DNA of 64,000 nucleotides from Ardenticatenaceae bacterium. GTDB taxonomy: Bacteria > Chloroflexota > Anaerolineae > Promineifilales > Promineifilaceae. Each line of letters starts with the position of its first letter. The stretch's first letter is position 1. The translations under genes and the position numbers were made by a program. The stretch is taken from assembly GCA_020634435.1 (NCBI GenBank), contig JACKBS010000006.1, positions 248,001 through 312,000 on the forward strand, in the 5' to 3' direction. The notes under the pieces are model-generated. The model searched no databases, was not told the origin of the DNA, and was given only the letters and a program-made list of their open reading frames with translations. Of the stretch, positions 32,535 to 40,779 are shown in pieces.

Positions 32535-34829
32535 TCAATGGTTTAGGCGCCAGTCGAGGGCGGTGTGGCGCTGGGTGGTTTTGTCGTTTTGCACGGCGAT
32601 GCGGATTGCTTTGCGGGTGCCTACCAGGACGACGAGCTTTTTGGCGCGGGTTACGGCCGTATACAACAAATTCCGCTGCAACATCAAATAATGCTGGGTG
32701 GCTACCGGCATCACCACACACGGGTACTCCGCGCCCTGGCTTTTATGGACCGAAATGGCGTAGGCATGCACCAGTTCATCCGCTTCTAAAAAGTCATACA
32801 CCACTGGCGCACCGTCGATGCTGACGGTGAGGTTTTGCTGCAAAATGTCCATGTCCGTCACGCGACCAATGTCACCATTGTAAACGTTTTTGTCGTAATT
32901 GTTTACCGTCTGCATCACCTTGTCGCCTACGCGGAACAGCCGCCCGCCCAGCTTGCGCTCCGCTTTGCGCTGGGCCCCCGGATTGAGCGCTTCTTGCAGC
33001 AGCAGGTTCAGATTGCTCACGCCGACCGCGCCGTTGTACATCGGGGCCAGCACCTGGATGTCGTCCAGCGGATCGAGCTTAAATTTGAGCGGCACCCGGT
33101 TTTTAACGACATCAACGAGCAGTTCGGCCGCTTCGGCGGGGTCTTCCTTGATGAAGATGAAAAAGTCGTTGGCTTCTGGACTCGTTTCCGGCGCTTTGCC
33201 TTCGTTGATGCGGTGGGCGTTGCTGATGATGAGCGAGTCGGACGCCTGGCGGAAGATGGTTTGCAGCCGCACCACGGCCGTTTTCCCCGAATCAATCAAA
33301 TCGCCCAACACATCCCCTGCGCCGACGCTGGGCAGCTGATCCACGTCGCCCACCAGCAGCAAATGGCTGTCTGGCCCGATCGCTTTGAGCAGGTTGTGCG
33401 TCAGCAGCAAATCCAGCATAGAGGCTTCGTCGATGATGATCATGTCGGCGTCGAGGGGGTTGCTTTCGGAACGGCCGTAGCCTTCCCCCGGCTTAAATTC
33501 CAGCAAGCGATGCACCGTCTTAGCTTCGCGGCCCGTCGCTTCGGCCAACCGCTTGGCGGCCCGCCCAGTAGGCGAGGCCAGGGCGTATGTCAGCCGGTGC
33601 CGGTCCAGCAAATCGAGCAGGGCGCGCATGGTGGTGGTTTTGCCCGTGCCCGGCCCGCCGGTGAGAATGGTGACTTTGTGGGAAACGGCCGTTTGGATGG
33701 CGTGGAGCTGCTGCGGAGCGAGTTTGACGCCGGAGTTGGGAGATTGGAGATTGGAGATTGGAGATTGGTTGCGCAGCACCGCTAGTCGGCTAGTAGGATG
33801 TTCAATCAGCTGTTGAATCCGTTTCGTCACGCCAATTTCGGAGAAGTAAAACGGGGTCAAATACACCGCGCGTTCTTCTCGCACCGCTGGCTCACCAACC
33901 TCATAAACCGCCTTATCCTCACCGATTACCGCTAACTGATTACCGATTACTGATGACTGACTACCGATTACCGGATACCGCAGCGTTTCTCGCTTGATGA
34001 AGTCACTCGTTTCCAGCTGGTCGATTACGGCCGTTACCTTCTCCGCTGGCAGTCCTAGAATTTCGGCCGCTTCTGGCTCCAACTCCTCTTGCGGCACGTA
34101 GACATGGCCATCTTCCGCCATGCGGTTGAGCGTGTAGGCAATGCCCGCCTCGATGCGGCCCGGATCGTCCGCCGCCAGACCGAGCGCCTGGGCAATTTTA
34201 TCGGCCGTTTTGAAGCCGATGCCGTACACATCCTGCACCAGCCTGTACGGCGTATTTTGCACCACCGCCAGCGAGGTATCGCCGTACTTTTTGTAGATTT
34301 TGGTGGCTAAATTGGTGGAAACGCCGTGCGATTGCAAAAAAATCATCACGTCTTTGATGGCCCGCTGTTCATCCCACGCCTTCACAATTTGCCCCACGCG
34401 TTTCTGGCCGATGCCCAGCACCGTTTGCAGCCGCTCCGGTTCGTACTCGATGACGTCCAGTGTTTCTTCGCCAAAGCGCTCCACGATGCGCTCGGCCATC
34501 ACCTTACCCACGCCGCGAATCAGCCCAGAGCCAAGGTAGCGCTTGATGCCCTCGGTGGTGGCAGGCAGCGATTGTTCACAAAATTCGGCTAGAAACTGAC
34601 GGCCGTGTTTGGCGTGATTGCCCCATTTGCCCGTCAGCTTCAGCCATTCGCCGGGCTGCACTTCCGGCATGTTGCCCACCACAGTGATGAGCGCATCCCG
34701 CCCGCTGGCGTAGCGAAACGGCAGCATTCCCCGCGAATCCGGCTTGAGCCGCAAAACGGAGTAGCCATTTTCCTCGTTGTAGTAGGTGACGCGCTCCACG
34801 GAGCCAGCGATCTGAACTTGCTCGGACAT
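32535..34829 (-). CDS. recD2: RecD2-type SF1B DNA helicase
   Basis: A 764-residue RecD/TraA-family 5'-3' helicase outside a RecBCD complex. It has an N-terminal OB-like/HhH region (LGSGLIRGVGKVMAERIVERFG, VLGIGQKRVGQIVKAW), Walker A TGGPGTGKTTT near residue 390, Walker B MIIIDEASMLD, GDVDQLPSVGAGDVL, and the SH3/UvrD_C-like end with VHKSQGAEYPCVVMP and YTAVTRAKKLVVLVG. Two spacer repeats are translated in frame between the HhH region and the helicase core: GGTAATCGG words (residues about 283-303) and an AGATTGG run (about 353-363). Confidence 0.95.
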   Translation of the reverse strand: MSEQVQIAGSVERVTYYNEENGYSVLRLKPDSRGMLPFRYASGRDALITVVGNMPEVQPGEWLKLTGKWGNHAKHGRQFLAEFCEQSLPATTEGIKRYLGSGLIRGVGKVMAERIVERFGEETLDVIEYEPERLQTVLGIGQKRVGQIVKAWDEQRAIKDVMIFLQSHGVSTNLATKIYKKYGDTSLAVVQNTPYRLVQDVYGIGFKTADKIAQALGLAADDPGRIEAGIAYTLNRMAEDGHVYVPQEELEPEAAEILGLPAEKVTAVIDQLETSDFIKRETLRYPVIGSQSSVIGNQLAVIGEDKAVYEVGEPAVREERAVYLTPFYFSEIGVTKRIQQLIEHPTSRLAVLRNQSPISNLQSPNSGVKLAPQQLHAIQTAVSHKVTILTGGPGTGKTTTMRALLDLLDRHRLTYALASPTGRAAKRLAEATGREAKTVHRLLEFKPGEGYGRSESNPLDADMIIIDEASMLDLLLTHNLLKAIGPDSHLLLVGDVDQLPSVGAGDVLGDLIDSGKTAVVRLQTIFRQASDSLIISNAHRINEGKAPETSPEANDFFIFIKEDPAEAAELLVDVVKNRVPLKFKLDPLDDIQVLAPMYNGAVGVSNLNLLLQEALNPGAQRKAERKLGGRLFRVGDKVMQTVNNYDKNVYNGDIGRVTDMDILQQNLTVSIDGAPVVYDFLEADELVHAYAISVHKSQGAEYPCVVMPVATQHYLMLQRNLLYTAVTRAKKLVVLVGTRKAIRIAVQNDKTTQRHTALDWRLNH
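33739..33769. repeat. 'GGAGATTGGAGATTGG' short tandem repeat in recD2
   Basis: Four tandem copies of GGAGATT, adding a few residues (Gln/Ser/Pro/Ile/Asn) in the linker before the helicase core. Confidence 0.75.
33919..33980. repeat. 'GGTAATCGG' family repeat in recD2
   Basis: ACCGATTACCGCTAACTGATTACCGATTAC and following words, translated as VIGSQSSVIGNQLAVIGE in the minus-strand frame. Confidence 0.8.
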
Positions 34830-34838
34830 GGCGCTATT

Positions 34839-34875
34839 GTATTGGGTAATTGGGTAATTGTGTAATTGCGTGATT
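34839..34875. repeat. 'GGGTAATTGGGTAATTG' half copy
   Basis: One arm of the TAATTG family immediately upstream of the recD2 start. Confidence 0.65.
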
Positions 34876-34991
34876 AGGCCGCCCGGTAATTTTATTTGAC
34901 AGATGTGGAAATATTCTGTACTATTTAATTAGATATTTATTAAATCAAATTAACGAAAATCATTTCCTTAATTATCGAAGCAGAGGTGACT

Positions 34992-35246
34992 ATGTCAATG
35001 AAAGCGTATGAAGAAATTTTTGCGTCGGATTTGTCGGAAGCCGACAAAATCGCCCAAGGATTCCATCACATCATCAACACCATCATCGCCCACAGCCAAA
35101 ATGAAATTGAGTTGCGCAAAGCGATGAACGACCGGGAAACGCTGGTCAAAGAGCAGATCAAGCTCAGCACCATCAAGCATGCCAGGGATATTTTTGACAT
35201 GGCATACACGCGGGCCACTGGCAAACGGAGCTTGGCAAATGAGTAA
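34992..35246 (+). CDS. Small helical hypothetical protein
   Basis: An 84-residue mostly helical protein (MKAYEEIFASDLSEADKIAQ, then NEIELRKAMNDRETLVKEQIKL) with no family I can name. The coiled-coil-like pattern suggests a dimer or partner of the regulator that follows. AGAGG lies before the ATG at 34992 and its end overlaps the ArsR gene start by eight bases (ATGAGTAA), so the two are translationally coupled. The AT-rich stretch 34900-34980 probably holds the operon promoter. Confidence 0.7.
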   Translation: MSMKAYEEIFASDLSEADKIAQGFHHIINTIIAHSQNEIELRKAMNDRETLVKEQIKLSTIKHARDIFDMAYTRATGKRSLANE

Positions 35247-35811
35247 AACAACGGCCGAATTTAACCTTGAAGAACGGGCTCAGCTGTTCAAAGCGCTGGG
35301 CCATCCGGCGCGGCTGCTCATGCTCAACCTGATCCAGCAAAAGCCGCGCCACGGCGAAGAGCTGGCGGCCATTTTGAACCTGAAACCGGCCACCGTGTCG
35401 CACCATCTCAGCAAGCTGGCCGAGGCCGGGCTGCTCACGTCCACCAAGGACCAGTATTACCAGATGTACTCGTTGGTGGGCGACGTGCTCAAAAAGCCGC
35501 TGGGCGACATCATTCGCCTGCCGCAGCCCAGCCTGACCGACGAGGTGGAAACCGATGCTTACAAGCAAAAAGTGCTCAAAGCGTTTGTGAAGCAGGGGCG
35601 ACTGGTGCGGCTGCCTGCCCAGCTCAAAAAGCTCCATGTCATCCTGGAACTCATTGTGCAGGAGTTTGAGCCAGAGCGGGAATACACCGAAAAAGAGGTC
35701 AACTTCATTCTGCTGGACTTCCACGAAGACGTGGCCACGCTGCGTCGTTCTCTGGTAGAACACGGCCTGATGACGCGCAGCGGGGGCATTTACCGCCGCT
35801 TGCCCAACTAA
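35239..35811 (+). CDS. ArsR-family winged-helix regulator with extended C-terminus
   Basis: A 190-residue regulator. Residues about 10-85 form an ArsR winged helix (ERAQLFKALGHPARLLMLNLIQ, HGEELAAILNLKPATVSHHLSKLAEAGLL). There is no obvious metal-binding Cys pair. The C-terminal half contains a YTEKEVNFILLDFHEDVATLRRSLVEHGLM segment that matches the DUF2087 domain, found in regulators of this layout. It probably controls its own operon with the small upstream gene. Ligand unknown. Confidence 0.9.
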   Translation: MSKTTAEFNLEERAQLFKALGHPARLLMLNLIQQKPRHGEELAAILNLKPATVSHHLSKLAEAGLLTSTKDQYYQMYSLVGDVLKKPLGDIIRLPQPSLTDEVETDAYKQKVLKAFVKQGRLVRLPAQLKKLHVILELIVQEFEPEREYTEKEVNFILLDFHEDVATLRRSLVEHGLMTRSGGIYRRLPN

Positions 35812-35998
35812 CCAGGAAGTTCAACTTCTGTTTGCATTTTAAAAAATAAAACGGGTAACGGACTTGTCATTCCGAACGGAGTCTTCGGAGTGAGGAATCT
35901 TATATGCATAGTAGAAAGATTTCTCGGAGGACCTCGAAATGACACCTTACCCAAGTAATTTTCTAAACACTAATCAGAAGTTGAACTTCTTTACCTGG
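35812..35998. repeat. Nested palindromes (AAGTTCAACTT outside, TCATTCCGAA...inside)
   Basis: Outer arms CCAGGAAGTTCAACTTCTG and CAGAAGTTGAACTTCTTTACCTGG enclose a second element (about 35864-35944) starting TGTCATTCCGAACGGAGTC and ending CTCGAAATGACA. One element appears to have inserted in the other's loop. Confidence 0.7.
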
Positions 35999-36007
35999 AT
36001 GCCAAAA

Positions 36008-36784
36008 ATGTGTTACGAACTTGAACTGACCAAAATTAACCGGTTAAAAATTGCACAAGCTTTTCGGGAGGTGCCGCGGGTGGATATGTCGATTCCGTGC
36101 GTGGTGGAAGGGCAGATGGGGCAGGCGTTTGTGGACGATTTGGTGCAGCCAAGCATTTACCATGTGGTGATTGGGCCATTTCATTACTTTGCGGGAACGG
36201 CCGTATCTCCCCAAGCGCAAACTATGATGGCCAACTTCCCGCGCTACAACCTCCTCATGCCCTCCGGCGACGGGTGGGCGGCGCTGGCCCGCCAGCAGTT
36301 TGGCGACGCCCTGCAAACTAACACGCGGCACAGCTTCTCCTCTGATTCTCTGTCCGCCAGTCACCTGAATCAGCTGCTGAACGGTGGTTCATTTCATGAC
36401 GAAATTGTGGCGCTGGACGCTGCGCTGGCCGAACAGATGAGCACCGCAGGCACGCTCTACTTCGATCTGGCTGACTTTGATTCGGCCGAAGATTTTGCGA
36501 CGCGTGGCCTGGGCTTCGTGGCCTTGGCAGAGGGGCAGCCAGTAGGCGTTGCTTATTCGTCTTTGGTGTGCAGCCAGGGCATTGAGGTAAGCATTTTTGT
36601 GGATGAAGCATATCGGCGGCAGGGCGTGGCAACGGCCGTTGCTGCCCATTTACTTTTAGCCTGCCTGGAGCGCGATTTGCACCCCAACTGGGACGCTGCC
36701 AACCCGGAATCGGCGCGGTTGGCTGAGCGGTTAGGCTACCGTCCGACTGGCAATTACGAGGCCTATTTTCACACGCAAAATTGA
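36008..36784 (+). CDS. GNAT-family N-acetyltransferase
   Basis: A 258-residue protein with a C-terminal GNAT domain: LGFVALAEGQPVGVAYSSLVCSQGIEVSIFVDEAYRRQGVATAVAAHLLLACLE contains the acetyl-CoA loop RRQGVAT. The N-terminal part (YELELTKINRLKIAQAFREVPRVDMSI) and LMPSGDGWAALARQQFG fit the 'GNAT acetyltransferase' family that resembles zwittermicin-resistance-type proteins. I chose the ATG at 36008 because the longer frame from 35939 runs through the outer palindrome arm. Substrate unknown. Confidence 0.82.
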   Translation: MCYELELTKINRLKIAQAFREVPRVDMSIPCVVEGQMGQAFVDDLVQPSIYHVVIGPFHYFAGTAVSPQAQTMMANFPRYNLLMPSGDGWAALARQQFGDALQTNTRHSFSSDSLSASHLNQLLNGGSFHDEIVALDAALAEQMSTAGTLYFDLADFDSAEDFATRGLGFVALAEGQPVGVAYSSLVCSQGIEVSIFVDEAYRRQGVATAVAAHLLLACLERDLHPNWDAANPESARLAERLGYRPTGNYEAYFHTQN

Positions 36785-36855
36785 TCTTGTTGACTCCCAA
36801 AAATTCGTCATAATTGATTCATCCTTTTGCAGCCAAGTTGGTTTTGGAGTCTCCC

Positions 36856-37611
36856 ATGAAACATATTTTGCGTGCCTTTTTGCTCGTGACTTTCGTGACG
36901 TTGCTGTCAGCCTGTGGTCCTTCGGCAGAAGACCAGTTGGCAACCGTTGCGGCGCTGGTGGCCGAAACAGTGGCGGCCATTCCGACGCAAGCGCCCCAGG
37001 CAACCCTGCCACCGTTGCCGACCTACACACCGCAAGCGACATTTACGGCCGTTCCCAGCCAAACACCTCTGCCCACCTACACCCCTTACCCAACCTACAC
37101 GCCCCCAGCCACGGCGACCGAATCGCCCACGGCAACGGAAACCGTTGCGCCGACCGCTGCGGCAACGACAAGCGGCCAACCGGCCCCAACCAGCGCACCC
37201 GTGGTGAACGTCAGCGAACAGCTCGCCACCAAAATCCAGGACGAGCTGACGCGGATTGATATTATTCGCGGTGCTTTTTTACCGCTTTCGCCAGGTGGGG
37301 GAGGCACGCTTACCGAGCAGCCAACCGATTGCGGGGCAATTGTTTCCTCTTATGACAGCATTGCCAACGTGTTCACGGTTGATGTTTCGGCCCAGTCGCC
37401 AAATGTGCAAAATGCGTATGGGATTTACCGGGCGGCTACCGATACGGTGCTCAATTTGCTGGCACCCTGGGTGGAAATTTGCCGCACCGATTTGGCCAGC
37501 GGCGTTTCACGGCGCATCATCGACCAGAACCAATACGGCATTTTGCGCCAAGCACTGGACCAGCCGATTGGTCAATTGAACCAGGCGATTAACTCGCTGC
37601 AATTGCCCTAA
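36856..37611 (+). CDS. Lipoprotein with Thr/Pro-rich linker
   Basis: A 251-residue lipoprotein. The signal peptide ends LLSAC (Cys20). A Thr/Pro-rich linker (residues about 45-115, PLPTYTPYPTYTPPATATE and similar) joins it to a helical C-terminal domain containing two Cys residues (TDCGAIV, VEICRTDL). GGAG lies before the ATG. Function unknown; the architecture suggests a surface-tethered domain. Confidence 0.75.
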   Translation: MKHILRAFLLVTFVTLLSACGPSAEDQLATVAALVAETVAAIPTQAPQATLPPLPTYTPQATFTAVPSQTPLPTYTPYPTYTPPATATESPTATETVAPTAAATTSGQPAPTSAPVVNVSEQLATKIQDELTRIDIIRGAFLPLSPGGGGTLTEQPTDCGAIVSSYDSIANVFTVDVSAQSPNVQNAYGIYRAATDTVLNLLAPWVEICRTDLASGVSRRIIDQNQYGILRQALDQPIGQLNQAINSLQLP

Positions 37612-38108
37612 CTAAACGAGGTGCCACTTTCGTGGGGTGCGGTGCTGCTATTGCGACGCACCAGGGCGATGATGCCCGCACCCAGGCTAAGCAGCAGCAG
37701 AATCGGCGTAACGGCAAACCAACCCAGCAATGGCACCAATCCACCAGCGATGAGGATGACGGCCGTTTTCAACCCTACACATACCCCAGAACGGGTCGGA
37801 AACAGCCGTGTCTGGACAATTTGGTTGAGCGCGGCTAGGCCAACGGCCGTAATCGCCAGCAGCGCCAGCAAAATAATCGCCGCAATTAAGCCGCCTAAAT
37901 CGCCGCCCTGGGCAAAAATAGTGGCCACCAGGCCAAAAAAGAGGAAGTTCACCAGCCCAATCACAAACGCCCGCCCTGGACTGTTTTGCACCACCTGCTG
38001 CGCCCGTGTCACCCGCGCTGGCAGCAGCGTAGGCAGCAGGACCAACAGCGCCGCCAGTGTGCCCCAGCTAAACAAAATAATGATGATAATTTGTAATCCC
38101 TCAGCCAT
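37608..38108 (-). CDS. Four-helix membrane protein
   Basis: A 166-residue protein with four predicted membrane segments (about 5-25, 47-66, 72-92, 112-150, the last perhaps two helices). No conserved polar motif is visible and I do not recognise the family. It is convergent with the lipoprotein gene, overlapping by four bases. Confidence 0.65.
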   Translation of the reverse strand: MAEGLQIIIIILFSWGTLAALLVLLPTLLPARVTRAQQVVQNSPGRAFVIGLVNFLFFGLVATIFAQGGDLGGLIAAIILLALLAITAVGLAALNQIVQTRLFPTRSGVCVGLKTAVILIAGGLVPLLGWFAVTPILLLLSLGAGIIALVRRNSSTAPHESGTSFS

Positions 38109-38119
38109 GTAAGCCTCCC

Positions 38120-38173
38120 GTGAACGGTAAACGGTAATCGGTGGTCGGTTTAGCCTGGGGCTTCAGCCCCAGG
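38120..38173. repeat. Half 'GGTAATCGG' copy plus 'CCTGGGGCTTCAGCCCCAGG' palindrome
   Basis: The second part is a perfect 20-base palindrome. Both lie between the membrane-protein gene and the anti-sigma gene. Confidence 0.65.
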
Positions 38174-38719
38174 TCAATCGTGCACAAACATCAAGCGGTT
38201 GCCCGCCAGCCAGACGACCAGCGCCAGGCCAAACAGCAGTGCCCACTGGGCGGCGGGCAAATCGAAAGTGAGATTAGGCAAATTGGGCTGCTGCCAAACG
38301 GCCGTAATTCCCACCCAAAATTCGCTCATCCAAGTCAGAAAAGAGAGCTGAACGGTAGCCAACCAATCCGTGGCAAAGGCCTGGCTGGTGCCTAGCCTGT
38401 CTAGCAGCGACGCCCACACACTGCTCAGCAGCAGTGCCGCCGCGAGAACCTGCCCCAACAAAAGTCCCCACAGCCAGCGGGGGAGTGGACGCGCAACGGC
38501 CGTTTCTCGCTCAATCTTCGTCACTACCGCTGCCGATAAATCCGTGCTGAGCGTTAGTTCCGGCAGCGCCTCCAGGCTGGCAAACAAAGCTTCCAGCTCG
38601 GCCAACTGCGCCCGTGCTTCTGGCGAACTAGCCAGATGTGCCTCCACCCTCTGCCGGGTTTCGTCGTCCAGCGTGCCGTCTAAATATTCCTGTAGTAAAT
38701 CATCGTTAAAATCTTTCAT
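38174..38719 (-). CDS. Anti-sigma factor-like membrane protein
   Basis: A 181-residue protein whose N-terminus (LLQEYLDGTLDDETRQRVEAHLASSPEARAQLAELEAL) matches anti-sigma domains of the zf-HC2/RskA type but without the HxxxCxxC zinc site. Membrane helices follow at about residues 85-108 and near the C-terminus (WALLFGLALVVWLAGNRL). It lies directly downstream of the ECF sigma gene and presumably holds that sigma factor inactive. The ATG at 38719 is chosen because the upstream frame is encoded by a TAATTG repeat. Confidence 0.78.
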   Translation of the reverse strand: MKDFNDDLLQEYLDGTLDDETRQRVEAHLASSPEARAQLAELEALFASLEALPELTLSTDLSAAVVTKIERETAVARPLPRWLWGLLLGQVLAAALLLSSVWASLLDRLGTSQAFATDWLATVQLSFLTWMSEFWVGITAVWQQPNLPNLTFDLPAAQWALLFGLALVVWLAGNRLMFVHD

Positions 38720-38725
38720 AAGAAC

Positions 38726-38805
38726 GTAATTGAGTAATTGGTAATTAAGTAATTGGGCCGCTGACAATCAGCAAATTACCCAATTAGTCAATTACCTAAT
38801 TACCC
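38726..38805. repeat. 'TAATTGGTAATTAAG' palindrome
   Basis: Arms of about 35 bases between the sigma and anti-sigma genes; the right arm runs into the sigma factor's stop codon. Confidence 0.8.
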
Positions 38806-39381
38806 ACTCTCCTTCATTTTCTCCGCCAACAGCTTCCGCGCCCGAAACAAATCACTTTTCACGCTGCTAAGCGGCCGTTCCAGCGCTTCAGCCATTTCCT
38901 CATAGCTCAACTCCTGAAAGTGGCGCAGCTCAATCACGGCGCGATACTGCGGCGGCAGCGCCCAGATTGCTTCATGCAGGCGAGTGGCTTGCTCTGCGCG
39001 TACCAGCGTTTGCTCGGGCGATGGGGCGGTTTGGGCCCAATCGTCCATACTCACCGGACGATCGTCGCGCCCCATTTCGGCGGCCAGTAGCTGTGGCTTT
39101 ACCCGGTCGCTTTCCAACCAGTTGAGGCATAAATTGGTGGTGATGCGCTTGATCCAGGGGGCAAACGGCCGTTCCAGATCAAATCGATCCAACGCCCGGT
39201 ACGCCCGCAAAAATGCCTCCTGCGCCGCATCCTCCGCCTCCACCCGACGCCCAAGCAGACGATACGCCGCGTTGAAGACGGCCGTTTGGTAGCGACGCAC
39301 CAACTCGCCATACGCGGCGGCGCTGGTCTCATCTCCCTGCCTGGCCTGGTGCAGCAACTGCTGCTCGTCTGTCAGCGTCAT
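38800..39381 (-). CDS. ECF-family RNA polymerase sigma factor
   Basis: A 193-residue sigma-70 relative. Region 2 is visible as YGELVRRYQTAVFNAAYRLLGRRVEAEDAAQEAFLRAYRAL with FAPWIKRITTNLCLNWL, and region 4 as LPPQYRAVIELRHFQELSYEEMAEALERPLSSVKSDLFRARKLL. AGGAAC precedes the ATG. It is paired with the downstream anti-sigma gene. The type of stress or envelope signal sensed is unknown. Confidence 0.95.
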   Translation of the reverse strand: MTLTDEQQLLHQARQGDETSAAAYGELVRRYQTAVFNAAYRLLGRRVEAEDAAQEAFLRAYRALDRFDLERPFAPWIKRITTNLCLNWLESDRVKPQLLAAEMGRDDRPVSMDDWAQTAPSPEQTLVRAEQATRLHEAIWALPPQYRAVIELRHFQELSYEEMAEALERPLSSVKSDLFRARKLLAEKMKESG

Positions 39382-39436
39382 GGTTTGTTCCTGCCAGAGT
39401 GTACCGGAAAGCCGCCCAAAAGTTGCAAATCTTTTT

Positions 39437-39500
39437 TGCCACAGAGCACACAGAGGGATAAGAGATTAAATAATCTGCGAAATCTGTGTAATCTGTGGAT
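39437..39500. repeat. 'CCACAGAGCACACAGAGG...AATCTGTGG' palindrome
   Basis: CACAGAG words on the left and CTGTGTAATCTGTGG on the right, in the divergent spacer between the sigma and lysoplasmalogenase genes. Confidence 0.7.
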
Positions 39501-39538
39501 TTTATAGCACAACGGCCGTTCCCCGGTACAATTCCTGA

Positions 39539-40276
39539 ATGTTCAACTATCTGAATTCTGCGCCCCGTTACTGGTTGATTGCCCTGCTTATTTTGTGGGC
39601 CGTGCTGCTCTTTGGTGGTTTCATTTTTGGCCCGGCCGATGCAAGCCAGCGTATGCCCAAATGGACCCGACTTACCTCCTCCGCCGTGTTGGTGCTGGCT
39701 GGCTGGAGCTGGTTCCTCATCACTCGCCAAAACGCGGCCAACGGCTTTGTGCTCTGGCTGGCCATCGGCATGACGTTTGGCTTTTTGGGCGATTTGTTCA
39801 TGGCGGGCATGATGCCCGGCGGGCGCAACGTGTTGGGCGGTATGGCCACTTTTGGCCTGGGGCACGTCGCCTACATCATCGGCATTTGGCGCTTCGGCAG
39901 CCAGATTGGCCTGACCGACGGGACGGCCCGCTGGGGCAGTTTGGTTGTGTGGTGGATCATTGGTGCGGTGGCCTGGTATTTTGTCGTTTACCGTGGCCAG
40001 AAGCCTACCACGCTGCATTACGCGGCGCTGCCGTACGCGTTGCTGCTGGCCAGCACTGCCGGGATGGCAACTGGCCTGGCCATCCAGCAGGGGCAGTTTA
40101 CCTGGTTGGCTGTTGGCGCTGCGCTTTTCCTCATCAGCGATCTCATTCTGGCGGCGCAGCTGTTTAACGGCCTCAGCTTCTTCCTCATCGGCGATGTCAT
40201 CTGGCTCACCTATGGGCCAGGGCAAATGCTGATCGTGTATAGCGCGGCAACGGCCGTTTCCCTTTTGCAAAGCTAA
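39539..40276 (+). CDS. Lysoplasmalogenase (YhhN/TMEM86 family)
   Basis: A 245-residue integral membrane protein with seven to eight hydrophobic segments. Family text includes KWTRLTSSAVLVL near the start, the acidic pair in FGFLGDLFMAGMM, FGLGHVAYIIG, and LFLISDLILAAQLF, whose Asp residues are thought to be catalytic. The family hydrolyses the vinyl-ether bond of lysoplasmalogens. Identification is good; the substrate in this organism is inferred. Confidence 0.85.
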   Translation: MFNYLNSAPRYWLIALLILWAVLLFGGFIFGPADASQRMPKWTRLTSSAVLVLAGWSWFLITRQNAANGFVLWLAIGMTFGFLGDLFMAGMMPGGRNVLGGMATFGLGHVAYIIGIWRFGSQIGLTDGTARWGSLVVWWIIGAVAWYFVVYRGQKPTTLHYAALPYALLLASTAGMATGLAIQQGQFTWLAVGAALFLISDLILAAQLFNGLSFFLIGDVIWLTYGPGQMLIVYSAATAVSLLQS

Positions 40277-40285
40277 AAGTTGCCA

Positions 40286-40310
40286 CGTTTCACTTTTCAC
40301 TTTTCACTCC
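40286..40310. repeat. 'TTTCACTTTTCACTTTTCACT' half copy
   Basis: One arm of the GTGAAAAGTAAAAAGTG family in the spacer before the cysM leader. Confidence 0.6.
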
Positions 40311-40390
40311 GAAGTAAGAATCCCTGGCCACATCCCATCCAATAATCGTGCGGGAAAAAATTGACGCGAGTCCGTTTATTATTTTCTAAT

Positions 40391-40418
40391 TTGACGGCCG
40401 TCATCACTTTGCTATACT
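40391..40418 (+). promoter_or_regulatory. Candidate sigma-70-type promoter for cysM
   Basis: TTGACG, a 16-base spacer and TATACT. The -35 overlaps an ACGGCCGT octamer. Transcription would start near 40425 and give a leader of about 355 bases. Confidence 0.55.
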
Positions 40419-40453
40419 CGCTCTTGATTCAACAACAAACCCAAAGCCTACGC

Positions 40454-40513
40454 AGACCTGACAGGTTTTTCTAAATTGGAACAATTGTGTTTTCCTATGA
40501 ACCTGTCAGGTCT
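40454..40513. repeat. 'AGACCTGACAGGTTT...AACCTGTCAGGTCT' palindrome
   Basis: A perfect stem of 14 bp with a 32-base loop followed by an A-rich stretch, inside the cysM leader. Confidence 0.75.
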
Positions 40514-40563
40514 CTAAAAAAAAGTGTGACCAAAATGATTGGACAATATTGCAGGTGTATTGA

Positions 40564-40710
40564 GCGAGGGTGGTAGCCATCGTTCAGAAACCTGAGAAAG
40601 ATTTCTAAAAGCATTCACTTGTGAATGCAGGAACGGTGGTGGCTGCTCTCGCGAAGCAACAATGAGCCTGGTTTGCTCTCCTTGTTGTCTCGCCAGCGAA
40701 ATGCTGCGAC
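40564..40710 (+). ncRNA. Candidate structured leader RNA upstream of cysM
   Basis: GCGAGGGTGGTAGCCATCGTTC (40564-40585) pairs with 40631-40652 over 22 positions with one mismatch. Six pairs are G.U, which works only in plus-strand RNA. It encloses AGAAA/TTTCT (40586-40606) and the hairpin GCATTCA-CTTG-TGAATGC (40611-40628), making a three-way junction. A further hairpin, CAACAA-GAGC with GCTC-TTGTTG (40657-40687), follows, then a T-run near 40712. It matches no riboswitch I know. The 40277-40779 gap holds this, a promoter and two repeats. Confidence 0.5.
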
Positions 40711-40779
40711 CGTTTTTTGTTGGGTAGTGTGTAAACGCTGCCCCTGTCTAGAAAACAATCTCAGGAAACACCTAAAATT

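Noticed and set aside
39329..40300. 323-codon minus-strand frame over the lysoplasmalogenase gene
   Set aside because: Gln/His-rich shadow; the plus strand encodes a coherent membrane protein.
40564..40590. T-box riboswitch before cysM (text AGGGTGGTA resembles the T-box motif)
   Set aside because: The motif lies at the 5' side of the structure with no stem I or specifier loop before it, and the following bases do not match ACCGCG.
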